Positions 41,951 to 56,900 of a stretch of 64,000 nt of DNA are shown piece by piece (position 1 is the first letter of the stretch; each line of letters begins with the position of its first letter). Source of the stretch: Hydractinia symbiolongicarpus (taxonomy: Eukaryota > Cnidaria > Hydrozoa > Anthoathecata > Hydractiniidae); NCBI RefSeq assembly GCF_029227915.1, contig NC_079877.1, positions 9,922,001 through 9,986,000 on the forward strand, given 5' to 3'. Below the pieces are notes generated by a model that did not search any database, was not told the origin of the DNA, and saw nothing but the letters and a program-made list of their open reading frames with translations. A program made the position numbers and the translations under genes.

Positions 41951-44900
41951 TTAATCTTCGTCACTGTTCATCTCTTGATCTTCGATTTGTAAATCATCCA
42001 ACATTTCCTCTAACCCAACAGTTGGAGCATCTTCAATATCACTTTCACTGGCATTTACCTTGGCACGATCTAAAAAATGAATTTTATATCTGAAAATTTG
42101 TAACGGTTCTAATATTTCCATATGTTTATTTTCATATGTTTATTTTTATGTTGTTTTCTTCCCGCGTAAGAAAAACAATGACTAAACATTACCAAAACAG
42201 ATTTCAAAAGCAATACACAAGAAATTTGACATATACTTTATTTATTACTGCCTTTCTAATTTAATTTTTTTCACGTTGGCACAAAATTGACGGTATGTTT
42301 TCTTACTGTCTTTTGTGTTGACACATGCAATTGGTCAGCAATTGCGAAGTGCCAACATGAAAAACAAATTATGACATGCATTTCACAACTATATAGCCAT
42401 TGATCTTATCATTTTTAGAACTGAATCTGAAACACAGAATATGATTGACAAACAAACCTCTGTAGATATTGATTACAGATCTGTATTCACGATCTTCCTC
42501 CAAATCTTCCAAAAACTCATCATAGTCACTACAACATGAAAAATACACAACGTAAAAACTTATTCTCAATTAGGTTAACAACCATATCCATTCCATCCCT
42601 GATTTTATTTGAAGGCTGTGAGACGAACTAGTCCAGATAGAAAAGTTAAATATGTCATGAATAAAAAGCTCTATGGAGTAAATTTAAATCATAAAGTTTT
42701 GTCAAAAAATGTAAAGTGTAAATATATACATAAGTAATCCTGTTGTAAAAAATTATAATATTTATCTATATAGATAACACCCCACCTAGCATCATTAAGA
42801 TGTATATTTTACAATTTGTCATTTATTACAGAAAACACAATGCTCTTACAAATAAAATTCCCCTATGCACATTATGGCTGATTTCTATCTGACGTACACT
42901 CAGTTAGTTTTTTATCTCGTTTGTTATAAAAACTTGCATGCATAGCAATTTGGAGGATGCTATATTACATTTAATACATTAAGACAACAACTCTATTGAA
43001 TGGCATCTGTTCTAAGGTTGTTTGATAATCATTTGGTAAGTTTTTAAGTTTTTTAGGATGCATAGATAAAATCCAAACAAGGCTTGATTTTGGCATAGAC
43101 TTCACAAAGAGCATTTGGCACACAAACTGTTCATGAACATAAAAAGGAACTAAAAATTCAATGATAAAATGTTTAACTTTTGTTTTTTAAAGATGTAGTT
43201 CGGCGTTAAACAATGTCCTTTGCACAAATATACAAAACTTGTACCACAAACATTTTACGAACGACAATACAGAAACAAGGAGTCCATTAAGTCTTAATAT
43301 TTTGTTTTATTTTTCTAGTTATTTTAGGAAGATACTGATGTTCCAAAAAATGTAAATGTAATACAAGCAAAAGAGAATAGATTAAACGAAAATACTTCCT
43401 GAACAGATCTGAAACTAAATCCTTGCCAATACTTCGAATAATAAAAATAGTTCTAATTGACCATAACATAAAATTCCTGAAATTTTCAGGATATATATTG
43501 AGGAAAATGGTGATATTCCTGACATTTTTGACAGTTCTTAAAAACCACTGTCATTCCTGACAAAATAGGCATTCTGAGAAAGTGTACAGACACTGTCTTT
43601 TTTAACAATTTCATTTCATGCCTTGGCTATTTTACTGGCCCAAAAGTATGTATGATTATTTAATATTTTTTTCTTAATACTTTTACAGCAAAAAAGGTAC
43701 TGATAACACAAGACGTTATACTCACTCCTTATGCGCTTTTTCCATTGGAAGCGATTTCAGCTTCCAATTTCTTTTCCTACTCCTCTTTTTCTTGTCACCA
43801 TACACTTTTTTCACTAACACCTAAAATTAAAAAAAATGAAATGTTATTGTTAGAAAACAAAAAGCACTAATAATTATTTTCTGTGTTCCAAAAGGAAATG
43901 ATTGCAAAGTAAGAAAATATTCTACTTGTATACCGTTTTTGGTTTCTTTGGATTTTATTAACGACCACAAACCTATTTAACCATTCTTAAGTTTTTGTTT
44001 ATTCAAAGTTGATTTGTGTAATACACATCATAATTAATAATTTGTCTTTCTTTTTAAGTCATTCCTACCAGTTTTATATTTTCGATATATAACAAACTGA
44101 AGTTATTAGTATATTGCGTTGCAAGGTTTGTGAATTTTAATGTTCCTCTAAATGTCATCTGAAATGAACGTGTGATAAAATAACAAATTAGTTAGTTCTG
44201 CTTTTTAAGGAAGTGGTTCATAACAATTTCAATTCCAACTGTTGACATGATTGTTGAAGTGTTTTTACAAAAGTAGTATTCATGTCGTTGTGAAAAAAGG
44301 TAATTTGTTTCATTTATTCTGAAATGAAAGACATACATAAGTTTCTAACTTGAATCCAGCCATTGGCTATATCCTTTATGCCACATCAACAGTATACAAT
44401 TTCCAACAACAGTATACAATTTCCTGGGCTGTTAGTCAGAGCTTCAAAAATTTTAAAATCATGGTATACGTTATTTTGTGTATCTCTATGTTAGCCTTTT
44501 ATCTCATGCACATGAAAACCACGAAGGCACACACATGCATGCTATTTCTGCACCATGTCTTAAAATCAGTTGTATTTTTTGAAACCCTAATAGTAATATG
44601 ATTTTCATGAAAAGCTTACCACATCTGGTATGTTGTCTTTCTTAATTAACTCTAAATTTGGGTCGTTCAAATTGGTTGTTGTAAAATCATACCTAAGGAG
44701 AGATCATAAGTACAATAAAAACACAACAACAACCACAAATATTATCTTCGTTTACATCAGGATGTAAAGAACCTAAAGTTATTTAAACCTAACACATTGC
44801 AAACAGATTACCAACAAAATTAAGCCATTAACACCAATAACTAGAACTTGTTTGCATGTTGCACCTAACTCTTGCATAACATCTTTACTACCCTGTTTAA

Positions 44901-47900
44901 AATACTTTAAAACTGACATTAACCAAAACAAAGTTCCTAAAGAATCAAGATACCAAATGGCACTTTGTGCTATACACAAATTTTAACTGCATTGCGAGAA
45001 ATTTTTTTTTTGAGTATTCTATTTGCATTTTTTAGAACGTTTGTATGTTGATAAGCTGCAAACTGCACAGAGTAATTGCCTGGCAAAGAAAAGGTTTTGA
45101 GCTCAAATCACACTCAATTAATTATCTTTGCAGCACTTGGGAAGCGAATTTGCAGGTTTATCAATACATTATTTCACACTATTACTAAGAAAATGTGTTA
45201 AAATGCTTACCCTATGACAGTGTCACCAGCAGATAACAGATGTCCTAGATGTGTACGACAGTGAAATTGAGCATCAGAACCAGACATATCATTATTTCGC
45301 ATCAAGTAAACATCTGCTTGGCAAAACTACGACAAAGTATATCAAAATAATATAATTCCTTGAAACTAAGGCAAGTTACAAGTGTAACATTACTAATTTC
45401 AATGAGTTCTATAAACAGAATCAGATATTAAAAAATGCTTAACAGAATTTCTTTTTTTAGAATGTTATCATAAAGACAACAGCAAAAAAATTTTTTATCT
45501 TGATTATGACATGGACATGATGTGGGCTTCATGATGTTATCAAATGTAACACTGTCGCTGTTTGCCTTCCTAATCAAATGTACTCCCCCACCTTTGATTT
45601 CAAAGTATCTCTGTTCTTCTCCACATCCAAAACTGTAAACTCTGCAAGTTGTTTTAGTCCACAAAGTGAACTGAAAGGATTTCTCCAGTAAGCAGCAGTA
45701 GTAAGTTCAGCAGCTTTAAACAAACAAAAATATTCATGTAATGTGTTCGCCCGTAATTAATGCATACCATATTTTCCGGTATATAACCTGCAGGTTATAA
45801 GTTGATTTTTACGACTTCCACTGTTAGTGCGGGTTATAATATGTTGCGGGTTATGTGATAAGTTTTATATTTTCTGTCATTTATTGTGAAATTTAAAGTT
45901 TATACATTCAACGAAGGAAATAGTACCAACGGGAAAAAATGCGTACATTAATATAACTGCATGCACGATCCTATATCTACGTAATCTTACTTCAACTACA
46001 TGATTTAATTTTATTCACACAGTGAAATTGCTTTAAATCTCTATTGCTTGTCAGTGCCAATATTACGAGCTCTCTCTAAACACAATTCTGGAGATAATTT
46101 TTCTTTTGTGTTGAATTTAATTCTAATCTATTTATATCTTTATATCCGATTTGCTTCTGGTAAGAGCAATATAGCAGGTATCATTTTTTTAAATGACACG
46201 TATTTCACAACCTAGTGCCCAGGACTTAATTATTAATTCCTGTTAAAAATATTAAAAAAATGTTAAAATTAAAGTATAGACAATAATTTTTTTTTTTAAG
46301 TATAGACAATAATTCTTTTTTTATCTTCGCCACCTTCGAGTAACAGGTGGCCACTAAAAACATCAAAAATAAATATAAAATACAATTGATAAGACACACA
46401 CAACTATCTCCTCCTCATTGCTGCCATTCATTTTATTATGCATACTGTGATTGCTGGGATATAAATAGATAACAAAATTCTAAACATTAGAAAAGAACAT
46501 TCCGTACATTGCTGATAGCATGGGTTTTTTTTTGTTTGTTTGTTTAATCGCAGGAAGTATGAGTTATTATTGGCTGAAAATAATGTTTACAAATAAAAGG
46601 AAAACAGCATTGTCAAATTAATTTTAATTCATTATTATTTCTGCAATCAGAGACAAGGAAGTTAAGACTGAGAGAGCCGCTAGTTCAGACACTCGGTTCT
46701 CGTGTTTGGAGTTTAAACGTCCCCAACTGTGATGAAAAAAACAGAACACATGCACATGTTTATAAAATGATTAGGGTAAGTAAAAATACGCTGAATTAAA
46801 TAAAAAATAACACGATGCAGGTTATGCAAAGGTGCGGCTAAGTAAAACACATCAATTGAAATTTTATGCGGGTTATGCGAAGGTGCGGGCTATCTGGTAG
46901 CATCTAGCTTATAACTCCCTAAAAAAGCTGAGCCGCTGGTTATACGATGTGCGGGTTATATACCGGAAAATACGGTAAGTAAAGAAAGGTTATAAACAAA
47001 GACTGTTAAAACATACGAGGATTGTGGATGTATGTACAATGTGTAAGCCATATTAAATCACTCGACCTTTTAAGTGTAAATTGCATAAGCAAGATAATAT
47101 CTCTACCGTTTTTTAGGAGAGGAGTGCGTGTGTGCACACGGAAATTGATAAGGCGAACTGTTGATAGCATGTGCAAATGATGATCTTTACAAAATATTTA
47201 TCAATGCATCACACCTAAAACACTAATCTGTGCTTTCTGATGCAGAAAAGCCTGGTCCACCCAACACTTTTTGTTTTCGGTAAGATAAAAGTAGAATATA
47301 ATCCTTGTAAATGGGAGCACCAAAACTTTTATCTCTTATCTAAATAGTGTAAGTCACCTGAGAGAAAAAGGTGAACAAATCTACTCACTTTTTCCAGTGA
47401 AAGGATCCACAAGGTGTAGATTACTTGTTACTTTGTAACAAACAGAGATTTGGCTGAAGTGATAAAAAACAAAAATATTATTATTGAAAAAATACAAGAC
47501 GGTATATTGTCTGTAAAAATAAAAACACAGATTTGGGTAAACCTTTTTTTTGACAAAGAAATTTGTTAGTCAAAAATTCTAAAGACATTCTGCTGAACTT
47601 CTCGTTGTTCTTACAAAGCAAAGTGGAGCTGCCAGCCTGTTCTGAAGAAATAATCTATATCCAAAGAAAAGGTTGATCAGGTAAACATTGACATTTTTGT
47701 GATTAACAGCTACTTTCCATCAACAAGATGTTGTTATGGACAATGTTTATGCCTCTTATACTACTCTGCAAGGACAATATATACTTAAAATCTATGCAGG
47801 GTATAAAAAACCCCACTAAAGACAACATCAATGATAAACAAAAAAATCCACCCGGTTTGATCATACATTCGGATCATTACAAGATAGCAGAGAATTGAAA

Positions 47901-50900
47901 ACTAATTGTCAGTTTTAAGTACACTAACTTAAAATACCTTGGAAAGTTTCAATTAGAGAAATACAGATGTTAGTATTTCCCTAACTTTAAACGTATCTAT
48001 ATTATAATACGTATATGTCAGTCTGTCACACAAAATGGTAACCGCAGTAGCAAGACATACAAAATGCGATAAAGCAACGATGGGAGAACTTGTGGATTTA
48101 TCTGCGGCCACCGACTAGTGTTTAGTGGTTGATGTAGTAGGCTGAAATATTACATGGAAGTTTTAGAGGATCGCAGCAACCAAACCACCAAAAAGTGGGA
48201 TGAGATTTAAGATTATATGATAAAATACAGGTAGGAGAAACTGATTTTAAGCATTCTGGTGTCAGCTGTGATTTTGCAAAATAGTAGTTTTGGCAACAAC
48301 CTTATATATCTATTTTAGCCTATATTTTACTATCTCATGTGACAGGTGAATATTTGGGAGTTTTTATAAATTTGCTTTCTCTACATTTTATCAAATATAT
48401 ATATATATATGTATAAAAATTCAACATGCAACCCAAAACAAAAGTTGAAATTTAGCATGCCAGCGCGTATGTATAAAAATTCAACATGCAACCCAAAGCA
48501 ACAAAAGTTGAAATTTAGCATGCCAGTGCAGGTGGTTGGTGGCTGAGTGGTTTAATTTACTGCTTAGAAGAAAAGAGGTCCCTGTTGAAACCTAGTGGTT
48601 CACCAGAAAAACGCAGACAAAACCAAACGCACATTTCTACCGAGTGTGTAAATAAATAAAAAGCCTTATGTAAGCTTGACAAAACTTGCCTTATATTTCC
48701 AAGTGATCTTGCAACTTTGATTGGCAGACAAACAATATCATTCTAAAAAAACATTATGAACAACATTGTATTCCTTCATCACATTTTGCTCCATGCAACA
48801 TTTATAAAACACCCTATTCATCACAAAAAACACAATGGAAACGTTTTTACGCAGCAAGAAGCTTTGTAGTGTACAGAAGGAGCAGCACAGATGATGCATC
48901 AACTATAAAAAATTACATACTTTGCAAACTGATGCCAGTTCAACTGAAAATGTATTTTTGTAGTTATAACTATTATTGTGAATATCATGGGAGATGAGTC
49001 TTTCTGATGTCTTCATTCTAAAGCGTAATAATATTTTGGGAACAAAAAAAAAGAAGAACAGCCTGTAAAGATTAAATTGTGCTATGCCTTTAAACCAAGA
49101 ATCAATTTTTTTATTAGGTTATTTTTCAAAGAAACAAAAAAATACTTCCATAAAACAGGAAGAGGAGAAAATTTCAAAAACATTTATTTTTCCTTACAAT
49201 TATATTATAAATCAGACTTTACCTGCATGGTACAACAGTGTTTAGAAAATCAACCATTCGTCTTGAATGTTGCTTGTTGGAATAATAAAAATCTAGGCCC
49301 TCTGCATGACAAAAAAACAACAACATGTCAATGGTTTACACTATTGACATTTAAAATAAAAAAGGAGATTTAAGATTAATGCGTACCATGAACTTGGTTT
49401 ATGTTTAAACAGTTTGAGTGTATATTGTGTTTTATGATCAATTGCTCAAGGTAATAAAAAGTCTTTTTATGTGAAGCCTAAAAAGAAACGTATTATTAAC
49501 AAAATGACATGTTAATACCATACTGTAACATCAGTTAGGTGTCTTATCCTTAGTATTTTGAGATTTTAAAACAATGTTCATAGTTTAATGGAAAGGACAA
49601 ATCATAGACTCTGGTGCAATTTATACATTTAGCAAGTGTTTAGCAAAATTACTGAGCTTAAAAAATCGGTTGCAACATGCAAATGAACAAAGGAATATAT
49701 ATAGGAGTTAAAAGTATAAGTATGTCAAATGAATTTTGCGAACATGTTCTTATACGGTAAAGTTTAAATACCTTTTGTCTTATTTGCACAACAGCTTTCC
49801 AAAAGTCTTTTGCTTCTCGTCGATGGCAGTCATCGCACATTTGACCTTGCACAATAAAATCCACAACAAAGGTTTGTTGCAGTTTGGTCGAGTTAAGGAC
49901 CTAAACACAGAAAAACACTATGCAAAAATGTTGTCATGAGTTTAAATAATATTCTACTTATTGGAATAAAAAACTCTACACTTACTTCTTGTTGGATTGT
50001 AAGTTTTACTTTTATTCTTTTCGAATGAGGTTCAGTCCATACAAAACCAGCATCAACCAAATGTGTCTGTAAGAGAACAATATTTACCGTAACAATAACA
50101 AACAATACAAAGAATGTTATAAAACACCAAAAAAAATATGCTTGAAGAGATTTTCAACTGTAAGGAGTTGTAAAATCAATAATGGTAAAAAAAACCTTTG
50201 CAAGTCCTTTCAGCCTCTTCAAACATAGTGCAAGCAATTCCTTTGATTCTAATTCACAGGATACCCAATAATTCGGTGGCTGTAAATACCTAAAAACAAG
50301 CAAAAATCGGTTTAGTAACTTATTTTTATTACTTGACCTGTTAACAGAACAGATCATGGGTAATAATATTAGGAAATCTTACAGTGCAGAAATGGAACAA
50401 CATGCAAAATAAGAAACAGAGTAACTTTGTGTTTTTCAAGGATGTTTAAGAAAATGAAAATATCAATTTGAATTGACAAGTGATGATTTTGAATGAATTG
50501 GAAGAAAAAAACCGAAAAATAATTTCTAGAATTTCTAGAATTTTTAAACTATCTAAAACAAAACAATTTTTAAAAAAGGTAAGGATTTCCAAGAATTTTC
50601 AAGGTGCTGGCTACGTTTAAAATATTTTTCACAGAATGACATTGTAGATCACAATACAGGTAGCAATTGCTATTTCTTGAATTTTTAATGAGAATCAAAA
50701 TGACGAGATTATAAATGGTGTACTTAGCCGACTCCAATTTAATTAGTTGCTCCATGGGCAAAGTCGATAGTAGCTTACGGTGGGTCGGTTTGCGAAATAA
50801 AAATAATTTTATCGAGAATGTATGGTCGGAACAACAAGGTATTATGACAACCGTTTTTTTCTATGTATTTTTGCATAACGCACGCAGTTTATATTTTTTA

Positions 50901-53900
50901 GTTGCAAAGAAAAAATAATAATAATTTGTCTCACTAAAAAATATGTAACAAGTTCTCAAGGTGAAAAGATAAAAATACTTGCATGCTTAAAAACTTGTTT
51001 TTTAAGTTATGCAGCAAGAATTTTTCTTGTGTTGCTTTGAAAGTTATACAGCAAGAATTTTTCTTGTGTTGCTTTGAAAGTTATACAGCAAGAATTTTCT
51101 TGTGTTGCTTTGAAAGTTATACAGCAAGAATTTTTCTTGTGTTGCTTTGAAAGTTATACAGCAAGAATTATTCTTATGCTGTTTTGAAAGTTGTACAGCA
51201 TATACTTGTATTGATTTGAAAGTCTTACAGCAGGTTATACTTGCGCTGTTTCGAAACTTATACAGCAAGATATTCTTCTCCTACTTAAAAAAATAAAACA
51301 AACAATTTTAGTGTTCTTTTAATGCTTTTTGCGCAGTTTTATAGGAAAATCTAAATTTCAGTGCAAATTCTTTTTCGGACTATGGTTGTTTAGTTGAGAA
51401 TATTTAAAGTCTTTCGCAGCAGTAAAATCATTTTTTAAAAATCATAGCGGAGGAGGGTGTTACGACAAGCATATTCTATCTTGTTTTAATTATTTTTCCT
51501 AAATGGTATCAACTGTATTACAGTTTAGCTAGCGTAATTTTAAACATATATATTAATCATAATGAAGGAGGGTGTTACGACAATAATCTGTCTTGTTTTT
51601 CCCTTGTATTATAACTATTTTAGCGAAAGTAGCTAATTTTCAATAATCTGTCTTGTTTTTCGCTTGTATTATAACTATTTTAGCGAAAGTAACTAATTTT
51701 CGTTATAAATCACATAAAAATTTGAAAACTTCTGTTTAACCACGTAATTATTTTTATGATTAGCAAATTAGCGCATCGCGCATTTTAGTTTTATTGCAAC
51801 AAACTTGAACAAAGAATCAACTTTCAGTGGCCTTAACAACAGTGATCCTAAGTAAAGTAATGTTATTGATTCACCTTGTTAGTTTATAACTGTAGATTGA
51901 CATTCAACCAACAAAAAATAAACATTGATTATCCTCTATGCTCATTATATTTTCACCAGATGGGATGAGAATTTGTTTTTTTTCCTTTTTTTTTCTTTAA
52001 AACTTTTTTGTTTAATGTTATTATTTTTGTTATCGTGAAAATTAGGGTAGATGTTAAAGACATACGTTGGCTTCATCAGACCTTTGAAGTTTAATTTAAA
52101 ATAGCAAATTATCAACAGCATTGATAAAATACCTTTCACATGATTTACAAAATTGCAAGTAGGCTTGTTTTTGTATTCCTTCTGTAATATCAACTTGAGT
52201 TCGGATACAAGCAATGCAGATGTTTGAAGGGTTTGGTGGAGTTGGAGTACCACATTGACAGCAAAGGCTAAAATATAAAATTTACAAGATTAAAATAATA
52301 ATTTGTTGTCAGAAAAACAGAATCAAAACAAATTTAACTAATATCAAAATTACTATATTAAATATCTAATAAGATTTGTATATTTTATTCTAATGTTAAC
52401 ACCCTTGGTATCATCACTGCAAAGTATATATACCAATTTATTAATGTTAAGGCAGCCTCTGGTGTTACTGAAAAATACTATAATAATATAAAATTTGAAC
52501 ACCAGAGGCTGAAAATACTGAAAATTTGAACACCAGACAACATCATGCTGCTAAATGAGTTGACATTTAGAGTCATGTATATGGATTGTTGCATGTTGCA
52601 TCTTAGACTCATTCAGGCAAGCTTATGCTTTTCTAAATTAACAGTAAAGACTAAAAGGAATGTCTGGAATATAAAAATGATTGTGAACTGCAAAATTGAA
52701 AGCCAGTAGAGAAAACGCAATCCTCTTCTTTGCCAGACACAATGTGTGCCTTTTCATAAGGTTTCAATATTAACTGAAAGAATTTAATAGTTAAATATTT
52801 AAATTAAACCAGTTTAGACCTGATTAGTATGGAACTGAAAAGTAGAAAATGTTTGTAACAATGATTTGATGTTGTTAGTTAACACTGGTTAAATTCAAAT
52901 AAAAGAAAAAGTATTATTAATCAATGGTGACAATGGTAAAGTAATAATCACGTAACGGACAACATTGTTTTTCAGGAGTTTTTTTTCTTCTTGTTTGCTT
53001 CTTCTTGTTCTTAATTTACAACACAAGAACAGTGCCTGCGTTTAATTCACATTCAGAAAACAGTAAAAACAACATCATTATTTTTCACAGTTTGAATATT
53101 TTATCCTCTGAGTGAAATTATAAATAACTAAATAAACATGCGTTAACTTTCACAATAACAAATTTGAAGTATCTCTAGCAACTGATGTTGCAGTTTAAAA
53201 ATTTTATGTGGTCTATTGTTTCCTAAAACTATGGCCAACGTTTTGTTCAGGTTGCTCAAGACTATTTAAAAGTATCAATTTTTACCATAAGTAGATTTAA
53301 GAGAATCGGAAAGCATGAACAAAGTATAAAATTATTTTATAACGTTCTCCAGAAAGAGGTTTTAAAACAAAAAACATTAATATTAAAGATAACAGCTTCT
53401 TATCAAATTTATGTTTTAAAATTAGAGTCGGTATATTACATCTATTAAAATACAACATAAAGTAAAAATTAAATTAACAAAATAGACAAAGATAAAAACT
53501 AAAAACAATGTATTAGCGAAATGTAAACATAATAGCTTCGCATACACAAGTTTTTTTAAGCAACATAAAACAATTTTGATGGTAAGGCAACATCACCAAT
53601 AGGTGGAACTGTCTTTAAATGTTTTAAACATCTCAGCAGTGGCAATATATCATCGTTTATAGTGTTTTCAGTAACACCAGGGTTTGGCCATACAACTAAG
53701 CAACGTAAATACTGAAGTTTGCACAAAACAGGACAAATACTAATGAGGTCCTTCAAAGGGAATGCACAAGATGAAATATCTAGGTATTGCAGGGATCCAC
53801 TCAGTTTTTCCAGAAACAAAAGAAACAATTTTTTCTCCCTGCCGATCCTATGATTTTGGTCAATCTTGAGCTTCTGCAAATGGTGAAGGTTATTTGATTG

Positions 53901-56900
53901 CAGCAGAGCATTTACCACCAATTTAGTAACCTCGCAGCCAGATATTATCAAGGCTGTTAAAAAATGTGACTGTACACCTACGGACAGTATATCAACAAGT
54001 CCATCACCAAGACGATTAAACGAACAATCTAAATACTGCAGTTTAGGCAGCATCTGCAAACACTCAGCTACAGTGTGACATTGATAGGACGATATGGTGT
54101 TAAAAGAAATGCATAATGTTGATAAATTACATATATTTTTCAATTCACAACATATATATTTTAAACGTTTCCCTTCCGACAAACAATTAAAACTTAAATC
54201 AACCTTTTCCAATTTTTCCTGATCAACACTTGCCAACACCTTGGCAATCTTTTTACTAAATGTGTACTGGAACTGCAAGCTACAAACTAATAATTGTGTA
54301 TTGCAGCTCTTTTCACTTGTACTTTCTTGCTGTTTACACAACTCTATAACATTGTCCACATTGTCACTGTTTACAACCAATTCCACTTTAATTGCTAATG
54401 AAGAGTAAATTTGATCCTTTGTGTTAAATATTCTACAAACTATTTCATTATCATTCATAACATTGTTGTCACATCGTAAACAAGTTGTTCCACATGCCAA
54501 ATCAATTGCTCTGCTATACGAAGTAGATGCAACAGGGCCGTAGTGGTTAATTGACAACAATGGAGCATTACTTAAAAACATTCGCACTAACGCATCAGTT
54601 ACATGCGTGTCTAGCTGCCCAAATTTATCATACAACAAATCGAAACATTGAATTGATCCTGTTAGCCTTTTCTGAATTAACGAGGCAATAAAAATGACAT
54701 CGTCCTCTTTTAACTCAATCCCAATGTCCTGCATGGAAAATACTGGTAATGGCCAATTTTGTATCAACAACGAGAATGCCAACCTTTTTTTTGAAATAAA
54801 GAAGCATTTCTTTACAAGAACATAAAGAATAGCTTTAGGCAAATATTGAGCATAACACTTTAATATATCCAGATCTTTCAGTGCTTCAGAAGCTGCCAAA
54901 TCTTGTAGGGATGGAACTTTCATTTTTTATATTTTTCTATAACAGAAATACACAACCTTTACACTTAATTTCCTGGTGCGAATTAAGTCCCGAGTATAGT
55001 TTGTCAGAAATAAATGCCTTGGCAGCTTTAACTAACAATCTCACTACTTGTAAGAATTTGACTTCGAAAGAGACAAATCAGATCGAAGAAAAAAGTGGAA
55101 TACAGTGGAATGTCTTTTTTTAAACTTCAAATGAAACCAAATATATTTTTTTGTTTAAAAATATCATTTTTAAATTTTCTCAGTTCATTCAAAAACAGTT
55201 TCAAATCCTTTCATTGTATGAAAAGTTGCTTCATAGTTGCTTCCAAATTGAGCCACATTAGTTTCCTATTTGCTTAAAAAATCAATATTACTTTGCTTCA
55301 ACACTTCCCTAAATTAGTCTCAGTTCAAAATTTTTCAAAATTGCTTCTAATAAAACACATTATCATGTTAAACACGTTACCGACTTCTAAGGAAAGGTTA
55401 TTTAAATAAGACCATTTTCATCACAAAAGTACCAAGCAAAGATCACAGAGAGCTAAAATAGCTTTGTACTATAGGTCATTTGGAAACTATTAAACAGAAT
55501 TGCAGAAAACTAAAATATCTTCTTAGATCATTTAGTAACTTAAACAGGATTGCAGGAAGCTACAATGTTACAGTAGCCTAAAAGCTGTAAAAACGGAATT
55601 GCAAGAAGTGAAAACATCTCTGTACATTGTATAAAACTCAATCAAAATGCAACAATGAGATGTGAAAACATTACCCTGGGTCACTTGCAATGCAAAGATT
55701 GTAGGAAACGATAACATCACCACTATTTGTTTAAAAAATCAACAAAACCGGATCATAAATGTAAATTGCTTAAAAACTGTTAAAATTAGATCGCAAAGGC
55801 AAAAACGCTGTATTTAGTTTAAATTATGGATCATACAAATTTAAAACTTTACCCTAGTTAATTGGAAAACTATTACAACAGAATCGTACAAAGCAAAAAC
55901 ATTGCGGTAGTTGATTAAAAATAAGGAAGAAAACATGATACAAAGTTTTAAACATTCTTCCCAACAGCAGGTTGCATCATTTAAAAAAGATAAAGGTGTG
56001 TGGTACATCGCGCATGTAAAAAATGTTTTAAGATTTTGGTGCATGATTTATTACTTGCCTGAGTACATTAGCAGGCCTATCAAGAAGGGGAGAGCAATTG
56101 CTCTTGCTCACACTAAGGCTGGCCCAGTTCTGAGAAATAAGAAACTGGCTGAGCCATTAATTGTTCCCCCAATTCTAAAAAATATTTTACTGGCTGAATA
56201 ATATCAATTCATGTCACATGGAAATCAATGTTCTCTTTCTTATTATTTACAGTAAAAAGACTTTGTGATAAAATATGCGTTTATAATCTTATTCTATTTA
56301 TTCAGATTGCTTGCCTAGTTTAAATTATTGCATCCTTAGGGGAGCCATTTATTGCTCTGGTGTTATTTTCTTATTGATAGGCCTGCATTACGCGTGTGAT
56401 GACGAGTGATTACAAACAGGCCTCTTGATAGATTTGCGATCAGGTAAAGTGGCATGGAAAGGTTTTGCCCGAAAAAAACGAGTCATTGAAATTCAGTCAG
56501 ACTTTTGCAAACCTACTATGCAAATTGTCACAATTACATTTATTTAATTAGCCAAGAAACTATAACCACTAAAATGGTGGTTGACTGTCCTTGTTTGGAA
56601 CTAGATTCCTCCGCGCAATTCTGTTTTTTAAAGAAATCTCTTTCTGCCTCTTTTTCTTATCAAAGAAGTGTTACCATTTTGACCTTTTAATTCAAAATAA
56701 AAAATGTTTTTTTAACCATTTTACCTTTTCATTCAGAATTTACCAATTTACTCTCGAACATGCAAATCTTTTTCTTCTTTAATATTCCAGACATCGCGTG
56801 ACCTTGTTTGAAAGTAAGATTTTGCAGTCTTCCATGTTTTTTGCTTTTTTATTTCCGTAATGTGATTTCTTAGAATTATTACTCACTACAGTTCTATTTA

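Noticed and set aside
45428-45664. Minus-strand open frame over an NMD3 exon
   Set aside because: It is a different frame of exon 11; homology and phase support the exon 45713-45592 with a donor at 45591.
50893-51270. Repetitive minus-strand peptide (FKATQEKFLLYNFQSNTRK)
   Set aside because: It is a by-product of the 37-bp minisatellite, not a gene.
51006-51700. CRISPR-like array
   Set aside because: Units are contiguous with no unique spacers, and the genome is a eukaryote.
51945-52253. 102-codon minus-strand frame
   Set aside because: It is shifted relative to NMD3 exon 2, whose true frame carries the CxxC motifs and splices at both ends in phase.
55911-56201. 96-codon plus-strand frame
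   Set aside because: It runs into the ATTA-flanked MITE and shows no conserved features.
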